From Plenodomus lindquistii (Eukaryota > Ascomycota > Dothideomycetes > Pleosporales > Leptosphaeriaceae): 64,000 bases of DNA. The notes under the pieces were generated by a model. That model saw only the letters and a list, made by a program, of their open reading frames with translations. It had not been told where the DNA came from and did not search any database. Location: positions 1,054,001 to 1,118,000 of the forward strand of contig JANUWI010000004.1 of NCBI GenBank assembly GCA_025504975.1, read 5' to 3'. The stretch's first letter is position 1, and the number at the start of each line of letters is the position of its first letter. Positions 56,134 to 64,000 of this stretch are shown piece after piece. A program made the translations under genes and the position numbers.

Positions 56134-58746
56134 ATGAGATGTGCGTTTCGAACAGCCCTATCTGCTGCACTATGCCGTAGATCAGGCAACAGCCTACTGC
56201 AACTTCCCGCTTGCTCTAACATACAAGCCAAGCCCAAGGTCAGGTACATAAGTTGCGCTTGCCTTCCTTCTGCACCCAACTCTCAAAACCATTCAGCACT
56301 GCCACCATTCTTCTACCCCAACAATTGGTCCACCATCGCCAGTCACTCTCAGACAGCCTCTCGTTTTACGTGCGACACGAGCACCCCCATAGCAAACATG
56401 GCGAGCGCTGATGATGGCACGCCTAAACACTCAGTGCTGAACTCTTCCTTCCCCGTCTTGCTCCCTACAGACGCTGCTTTGTTCATGTCTGAGAATGACT
56501 TTCAAACGTTGCTCAAAAAAAAGCTTAGCTCGATAAACATGGATCAGGTTACGGATGAGATTACATCCATAGTCGGTACCAATAACACTGCAACTGAAAA
56601 AGTACCTGTGAGTGCCATGAATTTGAAGCGGAAGGCTTCGGTCGACACTGACAACCTTCGCGGACAGAAAGCACCATTCGTCGAAGGACTCGAGAAACAC
56701 GCGGCCCACCATCGCACATCCAAGGATCTGGCAGCTGACAACAAGACGCTCACCCAAAACGCTGATGTCACCAATATCTCCTCGAATAATCCACTGGTAG
56801 ATCTGTTTTATGACCTTGGTGAGAATACGGCAGGGGACAAGCTCAAGTCACTGCTAGAGAATGCATGGCGCGAGGATGCGCTCATGACCCTAAAGATCAT
56901 CTTCAACGCGAGAAGCATACACCTTGGCAAGTCGAATAGAGTCGCATCGTACAAGGCATTTGGCTGGCTCGCAGAGAACCATCCAATGACCTTTCTCGCC
57001 AATCTCAAGTGGCTTGTTCGACCAATCATTGCAAAGCGCGCACCCAAGCCCGATGACCAAGAGAAGACTAAGGATGCAGATGAGGACTTTGAAATGCTAC
57101 AGGAAGAGGATGCTGATCCCGGAAAAGCTCACGACGTACGCTTTGGTGTCTCCCATGGATACTGGAAGGACCTCCTAAATCTTGTTGTGTTCGCGGCCAA
57201 TGACCAGCTTACTTTCAACGGCGACCCCTCTGCGCTCCTCAACCAAAAGCCCGATGAGTCTTCCGCCGGGAAACGAAAGCGGACCTGGGATGCCGTCGCC
57301 GCGAAGAAGATGAGGCAGGAGAAGAAGATGAAGCAAAATGAGTGTGTGCAGAAAAAGCTCACGCAGGATCCCTTCTATCGGACGCTACACATCAGTGTCG
57401 CCAGACTCTTCGCCGAGCAGCTGAAGCAGGACAAGGCCCTTCTCGATTCTGATAAGAAATCTGATCAGCGGAAGATTTCGCTCGCGGCTAAGTGGGCGCC
57501 CTCGGCTGGAGAGTTTCACGACAAGCATACCTTCATCCTGTCTTCAATCGCAGAGATACTCTTTCCAGACCCCGCTAAGAATTGTCCTGATGCTGGTGAT
57601 CGTGAACTCTATCTTCGTCACATTCGCGAGCTCTATCGCAAGCAATACATCTCCCCTCTGCGCAAGGCGTTAAGCATCGTCGAGCGAGACATTGTAGCAG
57701 AGAATTTCGAGAAGATCAAGTACGAGCGGGTGCCCTCCTTGGCTATGGACCGCTATGCAAGTCTTTTTATGAAGAAAGATCTTGAACATTTCAAGGACTA
57801 TATCAAAAAGGTCTCCCTCGGCACCGCAACTACCTCTGGAGCCACACTTCTCCCCTCTACCCTGGTCCAGAAGGCTCGACAGATATCGTTAAACCTCTCC
57901 TGCATTTCCAAGGACCTCAAAGCCGTCAAAGCAAATGTTGAAGCAAACATGATGAAAGACCTGATTGATGGACAATGGAAGACCCTTGTGAAGCGCGTGC
58001 ATGAGGCTGGTAGTTTGGAGTCCTCCATCGCGATCTGTGATGTCAGCGGAAGCATGACTTTCAGCCAGCTGAAAGACAAAACATGCCCCATGGACTCTGC
58101 CATCGGTCTCTCCCTGCTCATCGCCGAAGTCACTACACCACCCTTTGGCAACGGCTTCATCACGTTCACCGATGTCCCGCGGTACATCTCCCTCACAGAA
58201 ACTAAAGATGATCTCAAGGGTCTAGTGGAAAAGGTTGAATACGTAAGCGCAGCCGATTGGGGCATGAACACAAACTTCACCGCCGTCTTCGAGGACGTGA
58301 TACTCCCCATGGCCTTGGCCAACAACCTCAAGCAGAAAGACATGGTGAAGCAAGTCTTTGTCTTTAGCGACATGCAATTCGACTCCGCCAGCACCTCGGA
58401 CGATCGCTGGACCACATCTTACGACCGCATCAAGGCAAAGTACAAGGAAGCCGGTTACGAGATGCCGCGTCTGATCTTCTGGAATCTGGCAGCTTATGCG
58501 ACAGACAAGCCGGTCACGATGGAAGACAGCGACACGGCGCTAGTCAGTGGGTATTCGCAGGGTATGCTCCGTGCATTTTTGGAGAGCGGGGCATTTGACG
58601 ATGTTGAGGAGACGGTCGAGGAAGATGTTGAGGATGAAGACGGGATGACGGAGGTAAAGAAGGCGAAGAAGAAGATGGAGCCGATAGACATGATGATGAA
58701 GGCTGTGGCGAACAAGGCGTATGGGATGTTGGAGGTTGTTGATTGA
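56134..58746 (+). CDS. DUF2828 / TROVE-vWA-like protein
   Basis: Intronless, 870 residues from the first ATG at 56134, or 782 from the ATG at 56398 (MASADDGTPKHS), which has a good start context. The N-terminal part from the first ATG is rich in Arg, Ser and Ala and almost free of acidic residues (MRCAFRTALSAALCRRSGNS), which would suit a mitochondrial presequence, but it may be leader. The conserved region begins near LVDLFYDLGENTAGDKL, with an alpha-helical repeat region (LMTLKIIFNARSIHLGK, KAFGWLAENHPMTFLANLKW, SHGYWKDLLNLVVFA). The C-terminal third is a von Willebrand A domain with the metal-site motif SIAICDVSGSM (Asp at about residue 636) and TNFTAVFEDV. This pairing defines DUF2828, related to the RNA-binding TROVE/Ro60 arrangement. 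The molecular role is unknown. Confidence 0.85.
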   Translation: MRCAFRTALSAALCRRSGNSLLQLPACSNIQAKPKVRYISCACLPSAPNSQNHSALPPFFYPNNWSTIASHSQTASRFTCDTSTPIANMASADDGTPKHSVLNSSFPVLLPTDAALFMSENDFQTLLKKKLSSINMDQVTDEITSIVGTNNTATEKVPVSAMNLKRKASVDTDNLRGQKAPFVEGLEKHAAHHRTSKDLAADNKTLTQNADVTNISSNNPLVDLFYDLGENTAGDKLKSLLENAWREDALMTLKIIFNARSIHLGKSNRVASYKAFGWLAENHPMTFLANLKWLVRPIIAKRAPKPDDQEKTKDADEDFEMLQEEDADPGKAHDVRFGVSHGYWKDLLNLVVFAANDQLTFNGDPSALLNQKPDESSAGKRKRTWDAVAAKKMRQEKKMKQNECVQKKLTQDPFYRTLHISVARLFAEQLKQDKALLDSDKKSDQRKISLAAKWAPSAGEFHDKHTFILSSIAEILFPDPAKNCPDAGDRELYLRHIRELYRKQYISPLRKALSIVERDIVAENFEKIKYERVPSLAMDRYASLFMKKDLEHFKDYIKKVSLGTATTSGATLLPSTLVQKARQISLNLSCISKDLKAVKANVEANMMKDLIDGQWKTLVKRVHEAGSLESSIAICDVSGSMTFSQLKDKTCPMDSAIGLSLLIAEVTTPPFGNGFITFTDVPRYISLTETKDDLKGLVEKVEYVSAADWGMNTNFTAVFEDVILPMALANNLKQKDMVKQVFVFSDMQFDSASTSDDRWTTSYDRIKAKYKEAGYEMPRLIFWNLAAYATDKPVTMEDSDTALVSGYSQGMLRAFLESGAFDDVEETVEEDVEDEDGMTEVKKAKKKMEPIDMMMKAVANKAYGMLEVVD

Positions 58747-59239
58747 GGGAGAATATCAACCCCAAATGTTGATAATAAAGATCGGGAGTATTTCTGGAGG
58801 TCTAGAGGGAAATCCGGAGAAGATTTGCAACGATTTACGAGTTGATGACGATATACACACCACACTCTTGGAGAGGGACCTTCACACTAGCATGTAATCA
58901 GATACTGTAGCACAGACGCCACTCTCGGACTCATTCTCTATAGAGGAGAAAGACAGAATTTCGCTCATAATATAACCAAAGCAAACATCACAGCCTGTTG
59001 ACTATTCTCAACCTACAACCTAAACCAGTAGAACACAATGAACTCAATTTCATATTCCTCAAACCCCTGACACATACGAAACCCAACTAGAAACGATAGA
59101 ACCCGTACAAAAGAACCACCCGCCCACAAGCACAAGCACAACCCCACAACCCACATCACCACCCTCCACTCTCCCCCGCAACACAAGGCCCTGCCTCCAA
59201 CCCTTCCCTTCCCCTCCCTTCCGTTCCAACCCACCCATC
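58747..59239. other. Intergenic region
   Basis: 3' flanks of the DUF2828 gene and of the small membrane-protein gene. Nothing else seen. Confidence 0.5.
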
Positions 59240-59449
59240 TCATCTCTCCTTCTTCCCCATCCCCATCCCCCCTCCATGTCTCTCACAACACGCACACCCC
59301 TTTTCACGCTGCACCAGCCCCGCAAACAAGAACAAAGCAATCAGCGCCAGGAAAAACGCAATCAGGCCGAGGATCCAGGCGAGGAGGTGGCCGAGGCTGA
59401 TGGCGGTGTCGAGGCGGGCGTGGGCGTCTTGGTCGAGGAACCATACCAT
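59240..59449 (-). CDS. Small single-pass membrane protein
   Basis: 69-residue ATG frame. The middle is one long strongly hydrophobic segment (LLAWILGLIAFFLALIALFL, roughly residues 22-41 and onward), preceded by a charged N-terminus (MVWFLDQDAHARLDTAISLG) and followed by a Cys/Lys/Gly-rich tail (QREKGCACCERHGGGMG). Hydrophobic organisation of this kind is unlikely from chance, so I call it a probable small membrane protein. Its function is unknown and no domain is recognised. A further exon cannot be excluded. Confidence 0.5.
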   Translation of the reverse strand: MVWFLDQDAHARLDTAISLGHLLAWILGLIAFFLALIALFLFAGLVQREKGCACCERHGGGMGMGKKER

Positions 59450-59852
59450 TGTGAGTGTGAGGTTGGCAGTGGGGGGTTGTTTGTTTGGTTGAGGGAAGGG
59501 GGGAGGGGGAGGGTTGGGTTGGGGTTTGAGATGGGATGATGGATGATGGGTGTGGATGAGTTGCGGTGAAGTACGAAGGTAATTCGTGGTGTTGATGTGG
59601 TTTGGTGGCGGTGAAACGCTAGTTAATAGATTGTGAAGTGACTAGCGTTGGGGAAGAGGAAGGGGGGGAAGAGAGGCACAGCAACAATCAATGGGGTTTG
59701 ATGACCCCAGCCCCAGCCCCAGCGAACCCCACCGTATGTGCTGGCGCGCGCGTACCTGCAGCGGTGTGACGTCAGTGCTGCATCGAGAACATCTCGGACC
59801 TATCCAACTTTCATCCTAGCATCTGTTCGTCATATCATACTATATATCCATC
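59450..59852. other. Intergenic region
   Basis: Between the small membrane-protein gene and the 3' end of the HET-domain gene, both on the minus strand. G-rich runs and a CCCCAG tandem (about 59705-59722). Nothing else. Confidence 0.5.
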
Positions 59853-62800
59853 TTAAACAATGCAAAACACCTCCTCCCGCTCCTTCAACTCCCTCGCCTC
59901 CCCAAACATAACACCATCTACATAGCATTCCCCCACGAACCTCCACTCCCCATCACTTGCCGCTCTAAGCACATACAGTACACTGCCCCCATACAGCACC
60001 ACAACGCCATCACCAACCCTCGTGCCCAACGGACAAAGTCCCATTCGCCCCGCAGCAGTAATGAAAAACTTCCGCTCATGACACGCTTTCCCTGTCAAAA
60101 CACCGAATTGATCTGCATCTCCTCGCTTCGCATGCTCCCTCAATTCTCTTGCAAGATCCTCGCTGAAGTCGCTGAACCCGGGGTCCCTGCGCGCCCAGTA
60201 CGCGGCGAAATCTGCAATGATGGATGGGACGTGTCGTGACGCTACGACTTTGCCGAGTGGCTGGGCGGGGAATTCCGTGGGTAGCGCGAATCCGGCTGCG
60301 GTGAGAAGTTCAATGTATTCATTCAGGCGCTGTTTTTCTGAGACTGGGGTTGTGGTGGGGGCGATGTGGGTGCGCCAGAAGTGGGTGATTGCGTCGGTGG
60401 AGTGGCCGAGGTACAGTTTGAGGTCGCGGGTGAAGAATAACATATCCTCTGTAATGGTCTGAGCGGTGTCTATAATGTGACCTGAGAGCTTGAGCATATG
60501 TAGTTCGTTGGCGTTGGAGGATGTGATGGCTGTGTCGATGTCGGTGGAGTAGGATGCGTTGTATTTGTTTGGAAAGCCGAAACCGCGGATGGTGGCTACG
60601 GATGCATCAAGATTTGGCATCCAGGAGACGAAGCCCTGCGTTCCAGTGTGGGAAGGGAAGGTGTTGACCATGGATAGGACGTCGAGCTTGCGGGTCTTCA
60701 GGATGATGCTCTTGGCGAAGTTGGTGTAGACTTCGACTGTGGTCTTTGAGTAGTCTGGAATCAGGCCTGATGGCCTCGTACTTAGAGGCCCAACATCGTT
60801 AGCAAGACCCAATAGGGCGAAGACCTTGTCTCTAGGATCCGTCGCCTTGAAGTCGCGTGCGCGGGACGCGAGCTCAATCATGGACAACCCCCTCGGCATG
60901 CGCGTGTGAAGGAGACCAAGCCATAGCTCTGGCAGGAATTGGTGGGCGCCTACTCCATCTGCATCCGTAGTAGACTTTGCGGTATAACTGCGTGTGAACT
61001 GGGCTTGCCAGAGCGCAGCAAGTATGACAGAACCCCAGGGCAGACAACGTGTTCCGATGCGTACGGTAATTGAGGTTTGAGCCAACGCCTCTTGTAACAC
61101 CCAGACACGTCGGAACCAGGGCAGGGCGAAGAAGTGGGCAACGTCTTCATAGGAATACTCGTTGTATGATTGCAAGTGTGCGGTGTCTTCGTCCGTGAAG
61201 CTAAGTCCCAAGGGGTTTATGATGGAGCCCGGAGAGATGGTGGTGTCGTGTTGGAATCGCCTTGATATGTCGTTCATGATGTCCACTGCTGCTGCCAGCC
61301 TTGGAGTACTTGGACCAAGCCATACTATGACACCAGAAGCTTTGCTATAAATCTCCTTCATCAGACCGACTTGCTCTCCTCGCTCAGTATCATTTGTCTG
61401 ATCGATGCAAATAGCGTCAATCCAATGAAGCGTTGGTTTCAAGCTATTTCTCAGACCTTTGAGTGCGCCGAAGAGGTTTTCAGTAACTTCCATTGGCTCA
61501 TAATCATCATTTCCCTCCGCTCTTATGAAAATTCGTTTGCCGCCGGTTTGTGCACCCCAGCAATAGCTCAAACATTCGTAATGCATATCGCTGATCCACG
61601 GCTCTACAGACTTGAGCGTACAATGTATATCGTCAGAGTTGTTTACCTCAGACGCTGGCTCTATCTGCAACAGTCTGATGCTGTTTGTTGAGCTCAGGAG
61701 GCCAGGATATACGAAAGTCGTGGAAGTGGAAGGCTTCGATTGGGGATGTCTACGATCCATAGCTAGTGAAGCGACCAGAGAGACTTGATCAGGGTTCAAG
61801 TCGTAAAAGAAGTGTGCATTGGCGATAGAAAGGTTGTCTTGCATGTTTGCATTGTCACCGTCGACATTGTCCTGATTATACAACAGGCTGTTTGAGTTCA
61901 GTGTGGCAGAGCTTTGGTTGGCGAACTGATCTGTCGAAAACTTGGGTGCAACGTTTCCAAACGTGTCTAGGCCACTAACAAGACCTTTTTTGAGCCGGAT
62001 ACTATCTCTTCGCCTACTCGTTGCTCCCGGAGATGCATCATGTTTTGCCGCAAAATCGAAAAAATGGTCGTCCGACGGGCCATTATAGCCCTGTAGGTTA
62101 TGGAATAATTGTGTGCTTGAAAAACCTGACTGCTTGAAAACTTCGTAGTCATGTATGGGTCCTCCTGTATACGAAGAACCTGTCGGGTCTGTTCCGTCCG
62201 GCACCGACCCGTACGATGGATTGATAGGGTCGAATGTAAAGAAATTATGGGGCGTGTTGACATCGTCCCTCTCTTCCATACCGCCTGTTGTATCAGAATT
62301 CATTGGTCGTCTCCTCTTTTTCCGGCCCATAGGAAGTTCTTCCGACACTGTATCAACCTTTGTTAGCTGAGACGGCAGCATCGGGGAACCGCCAGAAGTC
62401 TCTTGGCCGCTTGCTTCTCGTTCTAAGCTCTGCAACTGCCGCAAGAAGGAAACATTAGCAAAGTGCATGTTCCTCCTCACGGTCGATCTTTTCCCTAGGT
62501 CCCTGAGTTCCGCGTCTGCGGCAGGTCTGTCCAGATCTGTTGGTGAATCGAGTGGTATTGATGTCGACGAAGCCTCGAGAGGTTGCCGAAGACTTGCAGA
62601 AGCAGGTGTTCCATGCCCCCTGTAAATTTCGAAAGACGCCGTACTCGGTTGCACAACATTGTTGGGTGTGGATTGGGATGGCGGCGACGAAGCTGTGAAA
62701 TCGGTGCTATGTAGTACAACCGGTAGTTGCTGGGGCACCTTTTGTTGTCTCATCTGATTCCTTTCTTGCGCCATTTGTTCATCCATCAGTTGCAGTCGCC

Positions 62801-63668
62801 TTTCTTGGCTTGACGGATGCAGTTGCAGTTGAGGCGACCTTGGTGGTAGAGAAGATAAGAAGTGAGTATTGCCAGACCGCTTGTTGCTCACGGACCAGCG
62901 TTTCAAATGATAGGAGTTCTCTACTGGCGATTGCGGTTCCACTCGAAGAGAATCATAGTCCATAGCCAGAGCTGGCGACAACGACATGGTTGACTGCTCT
63001 CCCCTCCCGCTCGTATCTTTCTTGCTCGAGCTACTGTCTTGGGTACGAAGTTGCGCTTGACTTTCCGGCAAGAGAGATGGCAGGGAAGACATAAATTGCA
63101 CATTTGCCGAACGCTGTTGAGCCGTAGGCAGTACTGAAGCCATGAATTGCTCATTGGCACGTTGTTCTTGAAATTTCCATCCTCTTTCCAAGAACTGTAC
63201 GTTCGCTAGCGAACATTGCATTTGCTGTCCAAGGGGATTTGCAGATAGACGACGCAGGTATTCCAGATTTGCCAGTGACTGTTGATGTTGTTGCATCGCC
63301 ACTCGTTGCTGAAAGTCATTCTGCTGCTGATGTTGCGAAAAGGACTGCGAAGGTGTGGTTGCCCGCTCGTCCGCGACCTTCAGATCTTCTTCCTCTCTCG
63401 ACCCACTAGAACCCGAAGGCTGGGTCCCCTCGAGCACCGCGTGAAAGTGATATTCCTCAAGATCCATATTCAATCCGCCTGAAAGCTCTTTAGTAGTATC
63501 GGATCTTTGTTCTGGGGCTTCATTGCGTAGAGATCGACGGATCTGAAGCTTGTGCAAGTATGCTTCATTGGCGAGCTTGTTCTGAAGCTTACGACGTGAG
63601 CTGTCGCTCAACCGACGCCACGCGGCCGGGGTTCTGCTCTCATTCGAAGAATCAGTTGCGTCATCCAT
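59853..63668 (-). CDS. HET-domain (heterokaryon incompatibility) protein with N-terminal motif repeats
   Basis: Intronless, 1271 residues, ATG at 63668. The C-terminal half carries a heterokaryon-incompatibility (HET) domain from about residue 665: IRLLQIEPASEV, MHYECLSYCWGAQTGG, LHWIDAICIDQTNDTERGEQ, KASGVIVWLGPS, FFALPWFRRVWVLQEA, then RDPRDKVFALLGLAND-like sequence (DPRDKVFALLGLANDVG). HET domains trigger regulated cell death after hyphal fusion of incompatible strains. The first ~650 residues are Gln/Ser-rich and hold eight copies of a short motif [AG]-N-x-x-[FY]-[LMF] at residues 33, 133, 155, 171, 188, 266, 404 and 616, plus a basic nuclear-localisation-like stretch (GRKKRRRP, ~448). 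Which polymorphism or partner it senses is unknown. There is no NACHT, HeLo or ankyrin/WD40 domain. Confidence 0.9.
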   Translation of the reverse strand: MDDATDSSNESRTPAAWRRLSDSSRRKLQNKLANEAYLHKLQIRRSLRNEAPEQRSDTTKELSGGLNMDLEEYHFHAVLEGTQPSGSSGSREEEDLKVADERATTPSQSFSQHQQQNDFQQRVAMQQHQQSLANLEYLRRLSANPLGQQMQCSLANVQFLERGWKFQEQRANEQFMASVLPTAQQRSANVQFMSSLPSLLPESQAQLRTQDSSSSKKDTSGRGEQSTMSLSPALAMDYDSLRVEPQSPVENSYHLKRWSVSNKRSGNTHFLSSLPPRSPQLQLHPSSQERRLQLMDEQMAQERNQMRQQKVPQQLPVVLHSTDFTASSPPSQSTPNNVVQPSTASFEIYRGHGTPASASLRQPLEASSTSIPLDSPTDLDRPAADAELRDLGKRSTVRRNMHFANVSFLRQLQSLEREASGQETSGGSPMLPSQLTKVDTVSEELPMGRKKRRRPMNSDTTGGMEERDDVNTPHNFFTFDPINPSYGSVPDGTDPTGSSYTGGPIHDYEVFKQSGFSSTQLFHNLQGYNGPSDDHFFDFAAKHDASPGATSRRRDSIRLKKGLVSGLDTFGNVAPKFSTDQFANQSSATLNSNSLLYNQDNVDGDNANMQDNLSIANAHFFYDLNPDQVSLVASLAMDRRHPQSKPSTSTTFVYPGLLSSTNSIRLLQIEPASEVNNSDDIHCTLKSVEPWISDMHYECLSYCWGAQTGGKRIFIRAEGNDDYEPMEVTENLFGALKGLRNSLKPTLHWIDAICIDQTNDTERGEQVGLMKEIYSKASGVIVWLGPSTPRLAAAVDIMNDISRRFQHDTTISPGSIINPLGLSFTDEDTAHLQSYNEYSYEDVAHFFALPWFRRVWVLQEALAQTSITVRIGTRCLPWGSVILAALWQAQFTRSYTAKSTTDADGVGAHQFLPELWLGLLHTRMPRGLSMIELASRARDFKATDPRDKVFALLGLANDVGPLSTRPSGLIPDYSKTTVEVYTNFAKSIILKTRKLDVLSMVNTFPSHTGTQGFVSWMPNLDASVATIRGFGFPNKYNASYSTDIDTAITSSNANELHMLKLSGHIIDTAQTITEDMLFFTRDLKLYLGHSTDAITHFWRTHIAPTTTPVSEKQRLNEYIELLTAAGFALPTEFPAQPLGKVVASRHVPSIIADFAAYWARRDPGFSDFSEDLARELREHAKRGDADQFGVLTGKACHERKFFITAAGRMGLCPLGTRVGDGVVVLYGGSVLYVLRAASDGEWRFVGECYVDGVMFGEARELKEREEVFCIV

Positions 63669-64000
63669 GGGCTCCAGTGCGCTTGAATTTGAAAATTCTA
63701 GATTATTAGGGGAATGCGACGATGCTGCTCCCCGAGATTGGGCGTTTCCACGTCAGCAAGCGTGCATGGGTAGTTACCCCTCGCTGGGCGCCTAATATCG
63801 CGTGTAGGCAGCAATCTTGAAGCGCTGTACCGCACTAATGCTGAATTTTTACATTCGAATATGAAGATTCTCGGTTCACATCGCGAATGATCGTTGTTAT
63901 GGTCGGGGTATCGTGTTAGCGTTCACTCAGCTGGCGGGGCCAAGAGCAGGAACCTGTGCGTGCCGTCCCGAACCAAAGAAGGCAGGCTCTCGGCTGCTCA
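63669..64000. other. 5' flank of the HET-domain gene
   Basis: Promoter and leader DNA at the right edge of the window. No other gene is visible. Confidence 0.5.

Noticed and set aside
57798..58415. 205-codon minus-strand frame
   Set aside because: Antisense to the vWA part of the DUF2828 gene.
1..64000. tRNA genes, rRNA and CRISPR arrays
   Set aside because: Scanned by eye for tRNA-like T-arm motifs with matching stems and for regularly spaced repeats; none held up.

Overview
This 64 kb window is nuclear DNA of a filamentous ascomycete (Pezizomycotina), most likely a Dothideomycete of the Pleosporales type. The reasons are short introns (mostly 45-100 bp) with GT...AG ends, intron-poor large genes, a HET-domain gene, a COP9 signalosome gene, fungal zinc-cluster, bZIP and C2H2 regulators, and single genes on either strand rather than operons. 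No rRNA, tRNA, CRISPR array or intact transposon was seen. The species call is an inference from gene style, not from a marker gene.

Layout from left to right: 1-4.7 kb gene-free; a bZIP regulator (minus, 4.7-6.2 kb); a 7 kb gene-free stretch on the 5' side of that regulator; an MFS transporter (minus, 13.2-14.7 kb) facing an AusD-type methyltransferase (plus, 16.3-17.1 kb); a secreted PAN-like protein (17.9-19.1 kb); an SMP-30/gluconolactonase enzyme (minus, 19.3-20.8 kb); a WD40 protein (21.8-24.3 kb) converging on a very long coiled-coil protein (minus, 24.9-28.3 kb); two DHCR24/DIMINUTO-like FAD oxidoreductase paralogues in head-to-head orientation (29.1-32.9 kb); a TA-rich gene-poor island with an inverted repeat (33-35.1 kb); a secreted alpha/beta hydrolase (35.4-36.8 kb) and a secreted isochorismatase-like hydrolase (38.1-39.1 kb); two small RING-like proteins head to head (39.2-41.1 kb); a 6.7 kb gene-free stretch on the 5' side of a C2H2 regulator (47.9-49.7 kb); COP9 signalosome subunit 1 (50.4-52.1 kb) converging on a Zn2Cys6 regulator (minus, 52.9-55.6 kb); a DUF2828/von Willebrand A-like protein (56.1-58.7 kb); a small one-TM protein (minus, 59.2-59.4 kb); and a 1271-residue HET-domain protein (minus, 59.9-63.7 kb).

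Exon structures were worked out by hand from splice motifs and reading phase; every multi-exon model given keeps frame to its stop codon. The genes do not form one obvious pathway. The most coherent local groups are the divergent MFS/methyltransferase pair, the two divergent sterol-reductase-like paralogues, and the neighbouring secreted hydrolases. The most striking unexplained structure is the N-terminal half of the HET-domain protein. It carries eight scattered copies of a short [AG]-N-x-x-[FY]-[LMF] motif, which looks like a repeated interaction or assembly motif attached to a programmed-cell-death/incompatibility domain.
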